Assembly: GCA_002412425.1 (NCBI GenBank)
Contig: DHVB01000053.1
Location: 1-23,530, forward strand
Direction: 5' to 3'
Source: Bacteroidales bacterium UBA5219
GTDB lineage: Bacteria > Bacteroidota > Bacteroidia > Bacteroidales > ML635J-15
Length of the DNA stretch: 23,530 bases
Shown here: in pieces, positions 16,276 to 23,059 of the stretch
Layout: every line of letters begins with the position of its first letter
How positions within the stretch are numbered: position 1 is the stretch's first letter
Program-made: the position numbers and the translations under genes
The notes under the pieces: model-generated
Seen by the model: the letters and a program-made list of their open reading frames with translations, nothing else
Told to the model about the DNA's origin: nothing
Databases searched by the model: none

Positions 16276-16725
16276 ATGGTAATTGATAAAAAAGAAATTT
16301 CTGCTCGTTTAAAACTTGTAATTATGCTTTCGTTTTTAGTTTACGCAGCAATTTTGGTTATGAGTTTAGTTTTGGGATGGTCAAAAACTCATTTGTTTGA
16401 ACTTTGTTGGACAATCGTTTTTGTAGTGTGGGTTATTTTTGTTTTTTTGAAAAATTACAACTACATTTGGTATAGTAGTGATGGTCCAAAAATAATTGTA
16501 CGTTACACTTCATTACAACCTTTGTCTTCAGGAAAATTTTCTATTGAATTTCAAAAAAAAGATTTTGTAAAAGCCGAAATTGTAAAATCAGTTTTAGGAA
16601 TACGTAAAAATTTAGTTTTGTATTCTAGAACACCTCAAGGAGTTGCAAAATATCCTAAAATAAATATTTCTATTTTAAATAAAGAGGAATTGAAAAAAAT
16701 AAAAGAAGATTTGAATATAGATTAA
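16276..16725 (+). CDS. Small two-TM membrane protein
   Basis: A 149-aa protein I do not recognise. A short basic N-terminus (KKEISARLK) leads into two membrane segments at about 14-34 and 43-60 (LCWTIVFVVWVIFVFL). A soluble domain of about 85 residues follows, rich in beta-strand pattern (PKIIVRYTS, KFSIEFQKKDF, KNLVLYSRT) and ending in a helix (NKEELKKIKEDLNID). The layout of two TM segments plus a small strand/helix domain resembles bacterial PH-like membrane proteins, but this is only a suggestion. It lies 31 bases upstream of dprA on the same strand and probably shares its transcript. Confidence 0.7.
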   Translation: MVIDKKEISARLKLVIMLSFLVYAAILVMSLVLGWSKTHLFELCWTIVFVVWVIFVFLKNYNYIWYSSDGPKIIVRYTSLQPLSSGKFSIEFQKKDFVKAEIVKSVLGIRKNLVLYSRTPQGVAKYPKINISILNKEELKKIKEDLNID

Positions 16726-16756
16726 ATTTTTAATGCTTTAGAAAACGACTTTTGCT

Positions 16757-17878
16757 TTGACTGATTCGCGCATATACGATTTAGCCATATCTTTTTTAGA
16801 CGGCATTGGGGATATAAACGCCAAGAAATTAATATCATATTTTTCTAGTACAAAAGCAATATTTGATGCAAAAATTAAAGAATTAAGCTCTGTTGCAGGT
16901 ATTGGAGAAATTACTGCAAAAACTCTTTATGCAAGTTTCGACAAAGCCTTGCAACTGGCTCAAGAAGAACTAGAATATATTTATACAAATGAAATTGATT
17001 TTGTTTGTTTTGGAGATAAAAATTATCCTTTTAGATTAAAAGAATGTGATGATGCTCCAATGGTTTTATATTACAAAGGTTTGTCGGATTTTAATGCTCA
17101 AAAAATAATTAGTATTGTAGGTACGCGAAAAGCAACAAATTATGGAATTGACTTTGTTGAAACTTTAACATCATCTATTGCAAGTAAATATCCCGAAGCT
17201 GTTATTGTTAGTGGCTTGGCATACGGCATTGATGTTGCAGCTCATAAATTTGCATTAAATTGTGATCTAAGAACTTGGGCTGTTTTGGGACATAGTTTAG
17301 AGTTTATTTATCCAGCTTCGCATAAATCAGTGGCAAAAAAAATATTAGAACAAGATGGCTGTATTTTAAGCGATTATCCTCATGGACGAAAAATTGACCC
17401 TGCTCATTTTGCAAAAAGAAATAGAATTGTTGCAGGACTATGTGATGCTCTTATAGTTGTTGAATCAGGAGAAAGAGGCGGTTCTATGATAACAGCAAAT
17501 ATTGCAAATCACTATAATCGAGACGTGTTTGCTTTGCCAGGGAGCATTAATTCTTCTTATAGTAAAGGCTGTAATAAATTAATTAAAACAAACAGAGCCA
17601 ATTTAATCGAGTCAATAGAAGATTTGGAATATATTATGAATTGGTCTGACGGAAAACCATCTAGCTTGCAACAAAAATTAGATTTAATTTCGGATTTGAA
17701 TGAAAATGAAGCTAAAGTTGTAAATATTTTAAAAAAATACGAATATCTTGATATAGATAACTTACTACGACAAACAAATATGGATAATAATATTTTGAGC
17801 CTTTGTTTGTTGGAGTTAGAGTTTAAAAATATTGTGAGAGCTTTGCCTGGTAAACTATTTTCTTTAAAAATAAAATAA
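16757..17878 (+). CDS. dprA: DNA processing protein DprA
   Basis: DprA binds incoming single-stranded DNA and loads RecA during transformation. The 373-aa protein has an N-terminal helix-hairpin-helix region (about 1-65), the Rossmann-like core with VGTRKATNYG (121-130), SGLAYGID (152-159), FAKRNRIVAGL (208-218) and GSINSSYSKGCN (262-273), and a C-terminal winged helix (about 310-373). The start must be TTG at 16757. The nearest upstream in-frame ATG (16733) is followed one codon later by TAG (16739), and the next in-frame Met is far inside the conserved core. A TTG start places Leu/Met just before YDLAISFLDGIGD, where the family normally begins. tatD follows after two bases. Confidence 0.92.
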   Translation: MTDSRIYDLAISFLDGIGDINAKKLISYFSSTKAIFDAKIKELSSVAGIGEITAKTLYASFDKALQLAQEELEYIYTNEIDFVCFGDKNYPFRLKECDDAPMVLYYKGLSDFNAQKIISIVGTRKATNYGIDFVETLTSSIASKYPEAVIVSGLAYGIDVAAHKFALNCDLRTWAVLGHSLEFIYPASHKSVAKKILEQDGCILSDYPHGRKIDPAHFAKRNRIVAGLCDALIVVESGERGGSMITANIANHYNRDVFALPGSINSSYSKGCNKLIKTNRANLIESIEDLEYIMNWSDGKPSSLQQKLDLISDLNENEAKVVNILKKYEYLDIDNLLRQTNMDNNILSLCLLELEFKNIVRALPGKLFSLKIK

Positions 17879-17880
17879 AT

Positions 17881-18651
17881 ATGTTGATTGATACACATTG
17901 CCATTTATATTTGCCAGAATTTGAACAAGATATTGATGAAACTATTAAAAGAGCAGAGGCTCAAAGTGTTTCAAAGATAATTCTTCCAAATATTGATTCA
18001 GAAAGCCTTAACCCAATGTTTACTCTTTATAATTCCAATGCAACTTTGTTTTCTACAACAATAGGTTTACACCCATGTTCTGTTAAAAAAGATTATGAGG
18101 AGGAATTGTCAAAAATTTTTAAAGACTATACTAATATTATTAATATAATAGGTATAGGCGAAATAGGAATAGATTTATACTGGGATAAAACTTTTTTTAA
18201 AGAACAACAAAAAGCATTTGATTTTCAACTAAATTATGCTTGTGAGAACGATTTGCCTGTGATTATTCATAGTAGAAATTCCTTAAAAGAGGTTTTAGAT
18301 ATTTTAAAAATTTATTTACCAAAAGGACTTAGAGGAGTTTTTCATTGTTTCCCAGGGAATTTAGAAGAAGCTAAACAAATAGTTGATTTTGGTTTTTATT
18401 TGGGCATAGGTGGAATTTTAACCTATAAAAATAATAATATGCTCGAAGTAGTTGAAAACATAAATTTGGAATATATATTAACCGAAACAGATTCTCCTTA
18501 TTTAAGTCCTGTCCCTCATAGAGGTAAGCGTAACGAACCGGCTTTTATTATTGAAATTGTGAAATATATATCTAAGATTAAAAATATAGATTTTGAAAAA
18601 GTTGCTAGTATTACAACTAAAAATGCCAAAACGCTTTTTAAACTTCAATAA
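17881..18651 (+). CDS. TatD-family metal-dependent DNase
   Basis: A 256-aa TIM-barrel hydrolase of the TatD/YcfH family, metal-dependent deoxyribonucleases with proposed 3'-5' exonuclease activity. All expected metal ligands are visible: H6 and H8 in DTHCH, E94 in GIGEIGID, H130 in PVIIHSRN, H155 in VFHCFPG and D204 in TETDSPYLSP. The length is typical. It begins two bases after the dprA stop, so the two genes are almost certainly one transcriptional unit. Confidence 0.92.
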   Translation: MLIDTHCHLYLPEFEQDIDETIKRAEAQSVSKIILPNIDSESLNPMFTLYNSNATLFSTTIGLHPCSVKKDYEEELSKIFKDYTNIINIIGIGEIGIDLYWDKTFFKEQQKAFDFQLNYACENDLPVIIHSRNSLKEVLDILKIYLPKGLRGVFHCFPGNLEEAKQIVDFGFYLGIGGILTYKNNNMLEVVENINLEYILTETDSPYLSPVPHRGKRNEPAFIIEIVKYISKIKNIDFEKVASITTKNAKTLFKLQ

Positions 18652-18780
18652 AGGAGAAATCTTTTACATATATAAATAGGTATATTCAAAAAAATTGCGT
18701 TTTTTTTTAAATTAATTAAAAAAAATTTTTTTAAGCTAAATTAATTTATTATTTTGCGAAACATTTTGAAAGGTCAAAAT

Positions 18781-18874
18781 GGAGAGATGGCCGAGTCGGT
18801 CGAAGGCGCACGCCTGGAAAGTGTGTAGGCGGCGTGAAACCGTCTCGTGGGTTCGAATCCCACTCTCTCCGCCA
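18781..18874 (+). tRNA. tRNA-Ser (anticodon GGA)
   Basis: The 94-base sequence folds as a class II tRNA. The acceptor stem pairs GGAGAGA (18781-18787) with TCTCTCC (18864-18870), with discriminator G18871 and a genome-encoded CCA (18872-18874). The anticodon stem CACGC/GTGTG closes loop CTGGAAA, with GGA at 18816-18818, reading UCC and UCU. A long variable arm (about 18826-18846) is diagnostic for serine. The T-arm GTGGG-TTCGAAT-CCCAC is perfect. The 129-base AT-rich gap upstream ends in a TATTATTTTGC stretch that may be its promoter. Confidence 0.98.
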
Positions 18875-18939
18875 TATTGAAATTTGAAATAATTGAATTA
18901 AAATAAATTAAAATTAAAATTTAAACAAAAAAAATAGTC

Positions 18940-19761
18940 ATGAAAAAACTAATTGCATTATTAACTTTAGCAGGAATGCTAACATTTGCGGGTTCATCTT
19001 TTATTTATGCACAAGACGAGGCACAAACTGATGAAAACACTACAGAACAAGTTGAAGAAACTGTTGCAGAAGAAGTGGCGGTTATTGACGAAGGAGATGC
19101 TGCTGAAGCATCAGGAGAAAATGTTCCAATGCATCAACAATTGAAAGTTAAATTTATTGAAGGTGGACCAATGTGGATGGCACCAATTATAATTTGTTTG
19201 ATTTTAGGTTTAGCTTTAGCATTTGAGCGTATTATATACTTGAACTTTGCTTCCACAAATACTAAAAAACTTTTACTTAAAGTTGAAGAAGCTTTAAACG
19301 AAGGTGGAATCGAAGCTGCTAAAGATGTTTGCAGAAACACTCGCGGTCCTGTAGCAAGTATTTTTTATCAAGGCTTAGATAGACATGAAGGAGGAATAGA
19401 CATAGTTGAAAAATCAATTATTTCTTATGGTGGCGTACAAATGGGATTGTTAGAAAAAAACCTTACTTGGATTTCTTTATTTATTGCTATCTCACCTATG
19501 TTAGGGTTCTTGGGAACAGTTGTAGGTATGATTATGGCTTTCGACGAAATCCAAATAGCTGGTGATATTAACCCATCTCTAGTAGCAGGAGGTATGAAAG
19601 TTGCTCTTATCACTACTGTAGGAGGTCTTATTGTTGCTATGATTTTGCAGATTTTCTATAACTATATTTTAGGAAAAATTGAAGGAATAGTTAATAGCAT
19701 GGAAGACGCTTCTATTTCGTTGATAGACATTCTAGTAGAATACGAAGCAAAACAAAAATAA
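18940..19761 (+). CDS. exbB: ExbB/TolQ/MotA-family proton channel subunit
   Basis: An inner-membrane subunit of the proton-driven ExbB-ExbD motor that energises TonB or Tol-type work at the outer membrane. The 273-aa protein starts with a signal-like segment (MKKLIALLTLAGMLTFAG, possible cleavage after IYA-Q at about 24). A strongly acidic, Ala/Thr-rich stretch follows (about 25-60). TM1 is at about 77-97, then a cytosolic helical domain, TM2 at about 171-200 with SPMLGFLGTVVGM, and TM3 at about 218-242 with ALITTVGGLIVA. The last two segments carry the family's signature Pro, Gly and Thr residues. It is the first gene of an operon with a 4-TM protein and two exbD genes. Confidence 0.92.
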   Translation: MKKLIALLTLAGMLTFAGSSFIYAQDEAQTDENTTEQVEETVAEEVAVIDEGDAAEASGENVPMHQQLKVKFIEGGPMWMAPIIICLILGLALAFERIIYLNFASTNTKKLLLKVEEALNEGGIEAAKDVCRNTRGPVASIFYQGLDRHEGGIDIVEKSIISYGGVQMGLLEKNLTWISLFIAISPMLGFLGTVVGMIMAFDEIQIAGDINPSLVAGGMKVALITTVGGLIVAMILQIFYNYILGKIEGIVNSMEDASISLIDILVEYEAKQK

Positions 19762-19779
19762 TTTTTAAACAAAAATAAT

Positions 19780-20289
19780 ATGTTAGAAAAAGTATCAAAA
19801 ATATTTGGAATTACATTATTAGTATTAGTAGCACTAGTAACACTCCACTTTTTTATTTTCGACCTAGGTGCTTTAGAAACTCAGATTGCAGAAACAGCAG
19901 ATTTGCCATCTGATCTAAAAGCCTTTAAAATGCAAGAAATAGGTATAAACTGGGGTGCTACTATATTATATTTTGCTATTGTTTTATTTGCTTTAGCAGC
20001 TATTTTCCTTGTGGGTGCATTAATTTGGCAAGTAGTTCGTACAATTATTGACGATAAATCAAAAGCTCCTGTAATTTTAATAACACTTGCAGTGATAGTG
20101 GGAATAGTTTTATTATGTTATTTTGTTTTCGCCTCAAGTGAAGTCCCATTTTTCTTAGGTTCTGATAAAATAGAAGTTACAGGCGAAACATGTAGGCTTA
20201 TTGATACTGGTTTATATGTTTTATATATAACTTTAGGTTTAACAATTTGTGCAGCTATATATAGCGAAATTGCTAAATTTTGGAAATAA
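19780..20289 (+). CDS. Four-TM membrane protein of the exb operon
   Basis: A 169-aa protein that is almost all membrane segments: about 8-28, 59-87, 97-118 and 141-163, with short loops. The first loop (about 29-58) is mildly acidic (ETQIAETADLPSDL) and a third loop holds a single Cys (GETCRLID). I recognise no domain. Its place 18 bases after exbB and 29 bases before exbD suggests an accessory subunit of the ExbB-ExbD motor or a coupled membrane process. That is inference from gene order alone. Confidence 0.75.
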   Translation: MLEKVSKIFGITLLVLVALVTLHFFIFDLGALETQIAETADLPSDLKAFKMQEIGINWGATILYFAIVLFALAAIFLVGALIWQVVRTIIDDKSKAPVILITLAVIVGIVLLCYFVFASSEVPFFLGSDKIEVTGETCRLIDTGLYVLYITLGLTICAAIYSEIAKFWK

Positions 20290-20318
20290 TAATAACGCAT
20301 AAAATAATTAAATAAATT

Positions 20319-20900
20319 ATGGCGAAAAGAGAAACACCAGAAGTAAACTCAGGATCGTTGGCAGACATTGCTTTCTTGTTGCTTATTTACTGGCTTTTAA
20401 CAACAACAATGGACGTGGATACTGGTATTGCTCGTCAATTACCACCTATCCCCGAAAAATCTGATATAACAGAAGTTGATATTAATAAAAGAAATATTTT
20501 TATCGTACTAATAAACTCAGAAAATGTTCTAAGGGTAAATGGAAAAGAAAGAAAAATCGAAGAACTACGGGAGTTGACAAAGGAATTTGTGAAATCAAAT
20601 CCAGACGACCCTTCTATGCCTGAGCTAGAATCTGTATATATCGAACAGTTAAATAAAAGAGTTGATGTAGGTAAAGGCGTTATTTCTTTGCAGAATGATA
20701 GAGGAACATCTTATGGAACTTATATTATGGTTCAAAATGAGCTAGTTGCTGCAGTAAATGAACTGCGTGACGAAGCTGCTTATGAGTATTTTGGTAAAAA
20801 AAGTTTTGATAACTTAAGTGATGATCAAAAAGAAGCAGTTAGAAAAATTGTTCCGCAAAGAATTTCAGAAGCTGAACCTAAAAATATTGGAGGAAAATAA
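20319..20900 (+). CDS. exbD: ExbD/TolR-family biopolymer transport protein (copy 1)
   Basis: A 193-aa single-pass protein: short basic N-terminus, then one TM helix beginning SLADIAFLLLIYWLLTTT, in which D16 matches the essential proton-carrying Asp of ExbD (D25 in E. coli). TTTMDVDTGIARQLPP follows directly, then a periplasmic domain. The periplasmic part is longer than usual, with an acidic C-terminal extension (about 150-193). It carries a polar Tyr-Trp pair in the TM helix where the family is usually hydrophobic (Phe/Leu). It is followed after two bases by a second, shorter ExbD. Confidence 0.9.
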   Translation: MAKRETPEVNSGSLADIAFLLLIYWLLTTTMDVDTGIARQLPPIPEKSDITEVDINKRNIFIVLINSENVLRVNGKERKIEELRELTKEFVKSNPDDPSMPELESVYIEQLNKRVDVGKGVISLQNDRGTSYGTYIMVQNELVAAVNELRDEAAYEYFGKKSFDNLSDDQKEAVRKIVPQRISEAEPKNIGGK

Positions 20901-20902
20901 TT

Positions 20903-21376
20903 ATGGCAAAATTTAGTGATAAAAAGAAAAGAAAAGTTGGAGCAATAAATACATCTTCTTTACCAGACGTAGTTTTTATGATTCTTTTCTTCTTTATGGC
21001 AACAACTACAATGAGAGAAGTTGAATTGAGAGTACAAGTAAAATCTAGTGATTTACCAAAAGCTACAGAAATTAAAAAGCTAGAGAAAAAATCATTGGTT
21101 AGTTATATCTATGTAGGAAAACCTTTAAAAGAATATGTTGGAATGTATGGAACAGAACCTAGAATCCAATTAAATTCTTCATTCGCCGAATTATCCGATA
21201 TTTACGAATATATTTTGGCTGAACGCGAAATGAGAGATGAAGCTGAAAGACCGTTTATGACTACCTCTTTAAAAGTACATCAAGATACTAAAATGGGGAT
21301 AGTAACCGATATTAAACAAGAATTGAGAAAAGCTTCAGCTCTGAAAATTAACTATTCGGCAAGAAAAGAAATTTAA
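20903..21376 (+). CDS. exbD: ExbD/TolR-family biopolymer transport protein (copy 2)
   Basis: A 157-aa paralogue of the preceding protein. A basic N-terminus (KFSDKKKRKVG) precedes the TM helix SLPDVVFMILFFFMATTT with the conserved proton-pathway Asp at D22. The periplasmic domain contains YIYVGKP and a conserved-looking helix (ELSDIYEYILAEREM) and ends KINYSARKEI. The two ExbDs are clearly different in sequence and length, so they may form heteromeric pairs within the ExbB pentamer. This is inference. It is the last gene before the operon terminator at 21391. No tonB follows. Confidence 0.9.
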   Translation: MAKFSDKKKRKVGAINTSSLPDVVFMILFFFMATTTMREVELRVQVKSSDLPKATEIKKLEKKSLVSYIYVGKPLKEYVGMYGTEPRIQLNSSFAELSDIYEYILAEREMRDEAERPFMTTSLKVHQDTKMGIVTDIKQELRKASALKINYSARKEI

Positions 21377-21390
21377 TAATAATCTAAAAT

Positions 21391-21425
21391 ATAAAAAAAG
21401 TGCAATTAACTTGCACTTTTTTTAT
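21391..21425 (+). terminator. Strong rho-independent terminator of the exb operon
   Basis: A perfect 15-bp inverted repeat (21391-21405 with 21411-21425; core AAGTGCAA / TTGCACTT) closes a 5-base loop TTAAC, with the T-run forming the right arm. It lies 15 bases after the second exbD. Confidence 0.95.
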
Positions 21426-21434
21426 ATCTTTAAG

Positions 21435-21463
21435 TTTGAGATTTTTTATTTTTTGTATTTTAG
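21435..21463 (+). promoter_or_regulatory. Candidate promoter of the secreted-protein genes
   Basis: TTTG at 21435-21438 and TATTTTAG at 21456-21463 (one base off TAnnTTTG) are 17 bases apart, directly after the exb terminator and about 50 bases before the ATG at 21511. The spacing is slightly short. Confidence 0.4.
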
Positions 21464-21510
21464 CAACCAATATAAATGTTTTTCGTTTACATAAAAAAAG
21501 AATTAAAATT

Positions 21511-21933
21511 ATGAGAAAAATAATATTAATAAGTTTTGTTTTGTTATGTTTTGGCTTTAGTAAAGCACAAACAATTACTCCCGACCCACGATTATTAGAC
21601 GTATATTCTCAAGAATATTTGGACGCAAATCTAGAAAATGAAATTGAATATTTTAATTGGTTCTTAGACAATTCTTATTTCGTTGCGTTTGTGGGATTAG
21701 AAAAGGCTGAAACCTTGCCTTATTTATATGAAATAGATAAGGAAACTAAGGAGAAGAAAAATAAAATATTAGCAATTGACGAAGAAAGTTTTAACCCACT
21801 CTTAAGTTCTTATGAGATTTTTTATAACAAGGAATCGGCTTATAGAATTGGTAATACTGGATATGTTATCGCTTTTTATTCTCAAAAAAAACTAACTAAA
21901 AACTATAATCAATATAAAAATGAAAATCAATAG
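21511..21933 (+). CDS. Small secreted protein of unknown function
   Basis: A 140-aa protein with a clean Sec signal peptide (MRKIILISFVLLCFGFSKAQ, cleavage likely after SKA). The mature part is Tyr/Asn/Glu-rich and without Cys. It shows no motif I recognise. I start it at 21511 although the frame is open to 21400, because the upstream stretch runs through the exb terminator hairpin and the 21511 start gives a textbook signal peptide. Its last 14 bases overlap the start of the CUB protein gene, so the two are probably co-translated and exported together to the periplasm or beyond. Confidence 0.7.
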   Translation: MRKIILISFVLLCFGFSKAQTITPDPRLLDVYSQEYLDANLENEIEYFNWFLDNSYFVAFVGLEKAETLPYLYEIDKETKEKKNKILAIDEESFNPLLSSYEIFYNKESAYRIGNTGYVIAFYSQKKLTKNYNQYKNENQ

Positions 21934-23059
21934 TTTGAAAATATTTATTATAAGCATATTTTTGCTTATAGGTGCTACTAGCTTTGGACAGCAATATTTA
22001 ATTAGCCAAGGTGGAACTATTACTACTTGTGAAGGTACTTTGTATGATTCGGGTGGACCAAATGGAAATTACTCAAGTAGTGAAAATTATACAATAACTA
22101 TATGTTCTGAAGATGGGAATTTTTTAGTTTTAAACTTTACTCAGTTTGAATTTGAATCAGGAACTTATGATAAATTATCAATATATGATGGACCTAACAC
22201 TACAAGTCCCGCTTTAGTTACTAATGCTGGTGGTACAACTTTATTAAATCAAACTTTTACTTCTACAGGTTCTTGCCTTACATTGCATATGCAAACTGAT
22301 GGATCTATTACTCGTCCTGGTTTTGCTGCAGTAATTTCTTGTTTGCCACCTTGTCAAGATTTTGAAATAGATATTATTAGTACTAGCCTCCCATTTTCTC
22401 AACCTTTAGATTCAATGTGGATTAATGTTTGTCTAGGAGAAAGTATTACTTTTACCGCAGCAGGCACATATCCAAACAATAATGCTAACTACGCTCAATC
22501 TGATGCTACTACAGACTGGTATTGGACAGCAAGTTCTAATAATGCCTCTGCTGAGGCTAATGGTTTAGGTATGACTACCTTCACTCATACTTTTGATGAA
22601 CCTGGTGGTTATTTCATAGGTTTGATGGCAAAAGATGAAAATGGTTGTATAGAACACTATTTGGAGCAAATTAGAGTTAGGGTTTCAATACCGCCTAACC
22701 TTTCTGTTGACCCGGCAGTGGGTGGATGTATAAGCGATGCAATTGAGTTAACTGGACATGTTTCCCCAAATTCTTGGGAAATTGTTATTGCTGACGAACA
22801 AATAGTTCAAGAATGTATTACAGATGATCAGGGAGTTGTGCAGTCATTTTGTTGGAATATTAATGCTTTTCAACCTGGACAAACCATTACTTCACTTAAT
22901 GACTTAGAACATGTTTGTTTAAATATTGAACACTCTTGGATAGCAGATGTTTGGATATATATTGAATGTCCAAATGGACAACAGGCAGAGATAAATTATT
23001 ATAGTTCTTCCAACCCTTGTTCAGGAGAATTTTTTGGTTCTACCAGATCATGCAGATAA
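21920..23059 (+). CDS. Secreted CUB / PKD / P-domain-like surface protein (5' part, frame broken)
   Basis: The 379-aa open part of a larger secreted protein. Signal peptide about 1-23 (ends TSFGQ). A CUB domain spans about 31-141 with four Cys (C37, C62, C119, C141) and the typical YDGPNTTSP loop at 89-97. A PKD-like Ig fold spans about 155-256 (WYWTASS, HTFDEPGGYFIGL). From about 296 a convertase-P-domain-like beta fold begins (LNDLEHVCLNIEHSWIADVW). Such modular proteins in Bacteroidota are usually surface-exposed or secreted, often by the type IX system, and bind glycans or proteins. A C-terminal sorting domain would lie beyond the window. The stop at 23057 falls inside the P-like domain, and homologous-looking sequence continues downstream in other frames, so the true product is longer or the gene is decayed. 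Confidence 0.75.
   Translation: MKINSLKIFIISIFLLIGATSFGQQYLISQGGTITTCEGTLYDSGGPNGNYSSSENYTITICSEDGNFLVLNFTQFEFESGTYDKLSIYDGPNTTSPALVTNAGGTTLLNQTFTSTGSCLTLHMQTDGSITRPGFAAVISCLPPCQDFEIDIISTSLPFSQPLDSMWINVCLGESITFTAAGTYPNNNANYAQSDATTDWYWTASSNNASAEANGLGMTTFTHTFDEPGGYFIGLMAKDENGCIEHYLEQIRVRVSIPPNLSVDPAVGGCISDAIELTGHVSPNSWEIVIADEQIVQECITDDQGVVQSFCWNINAFQPGQTITSLNDLEHVCLNIEHSWIADVWIYIECPNGQQAEINYYSSSNPCSGEFFGSTRSCR

Noticed and set aside
17557..17904. 115-codon open frame opposite dprA
   Set aside because: Shadow of the conserved DprA C-terminal half. No supporting signal.
18652..18780. Small RNA or attachment site next to tRNA-Ser
   Set aside because: Only AT-rich runs and a low-complexity palindrome are visible. 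There is no duplicated tRNA 3' end and no integrase in the window.
21400..21510. Upstream extension of the small secreted protein (open frame from 21400)
   Set aside because: It begins inside the perfect terminator hairpin of the exb operon and would bury a good signal peptide. The ATG at 21511 fits better.
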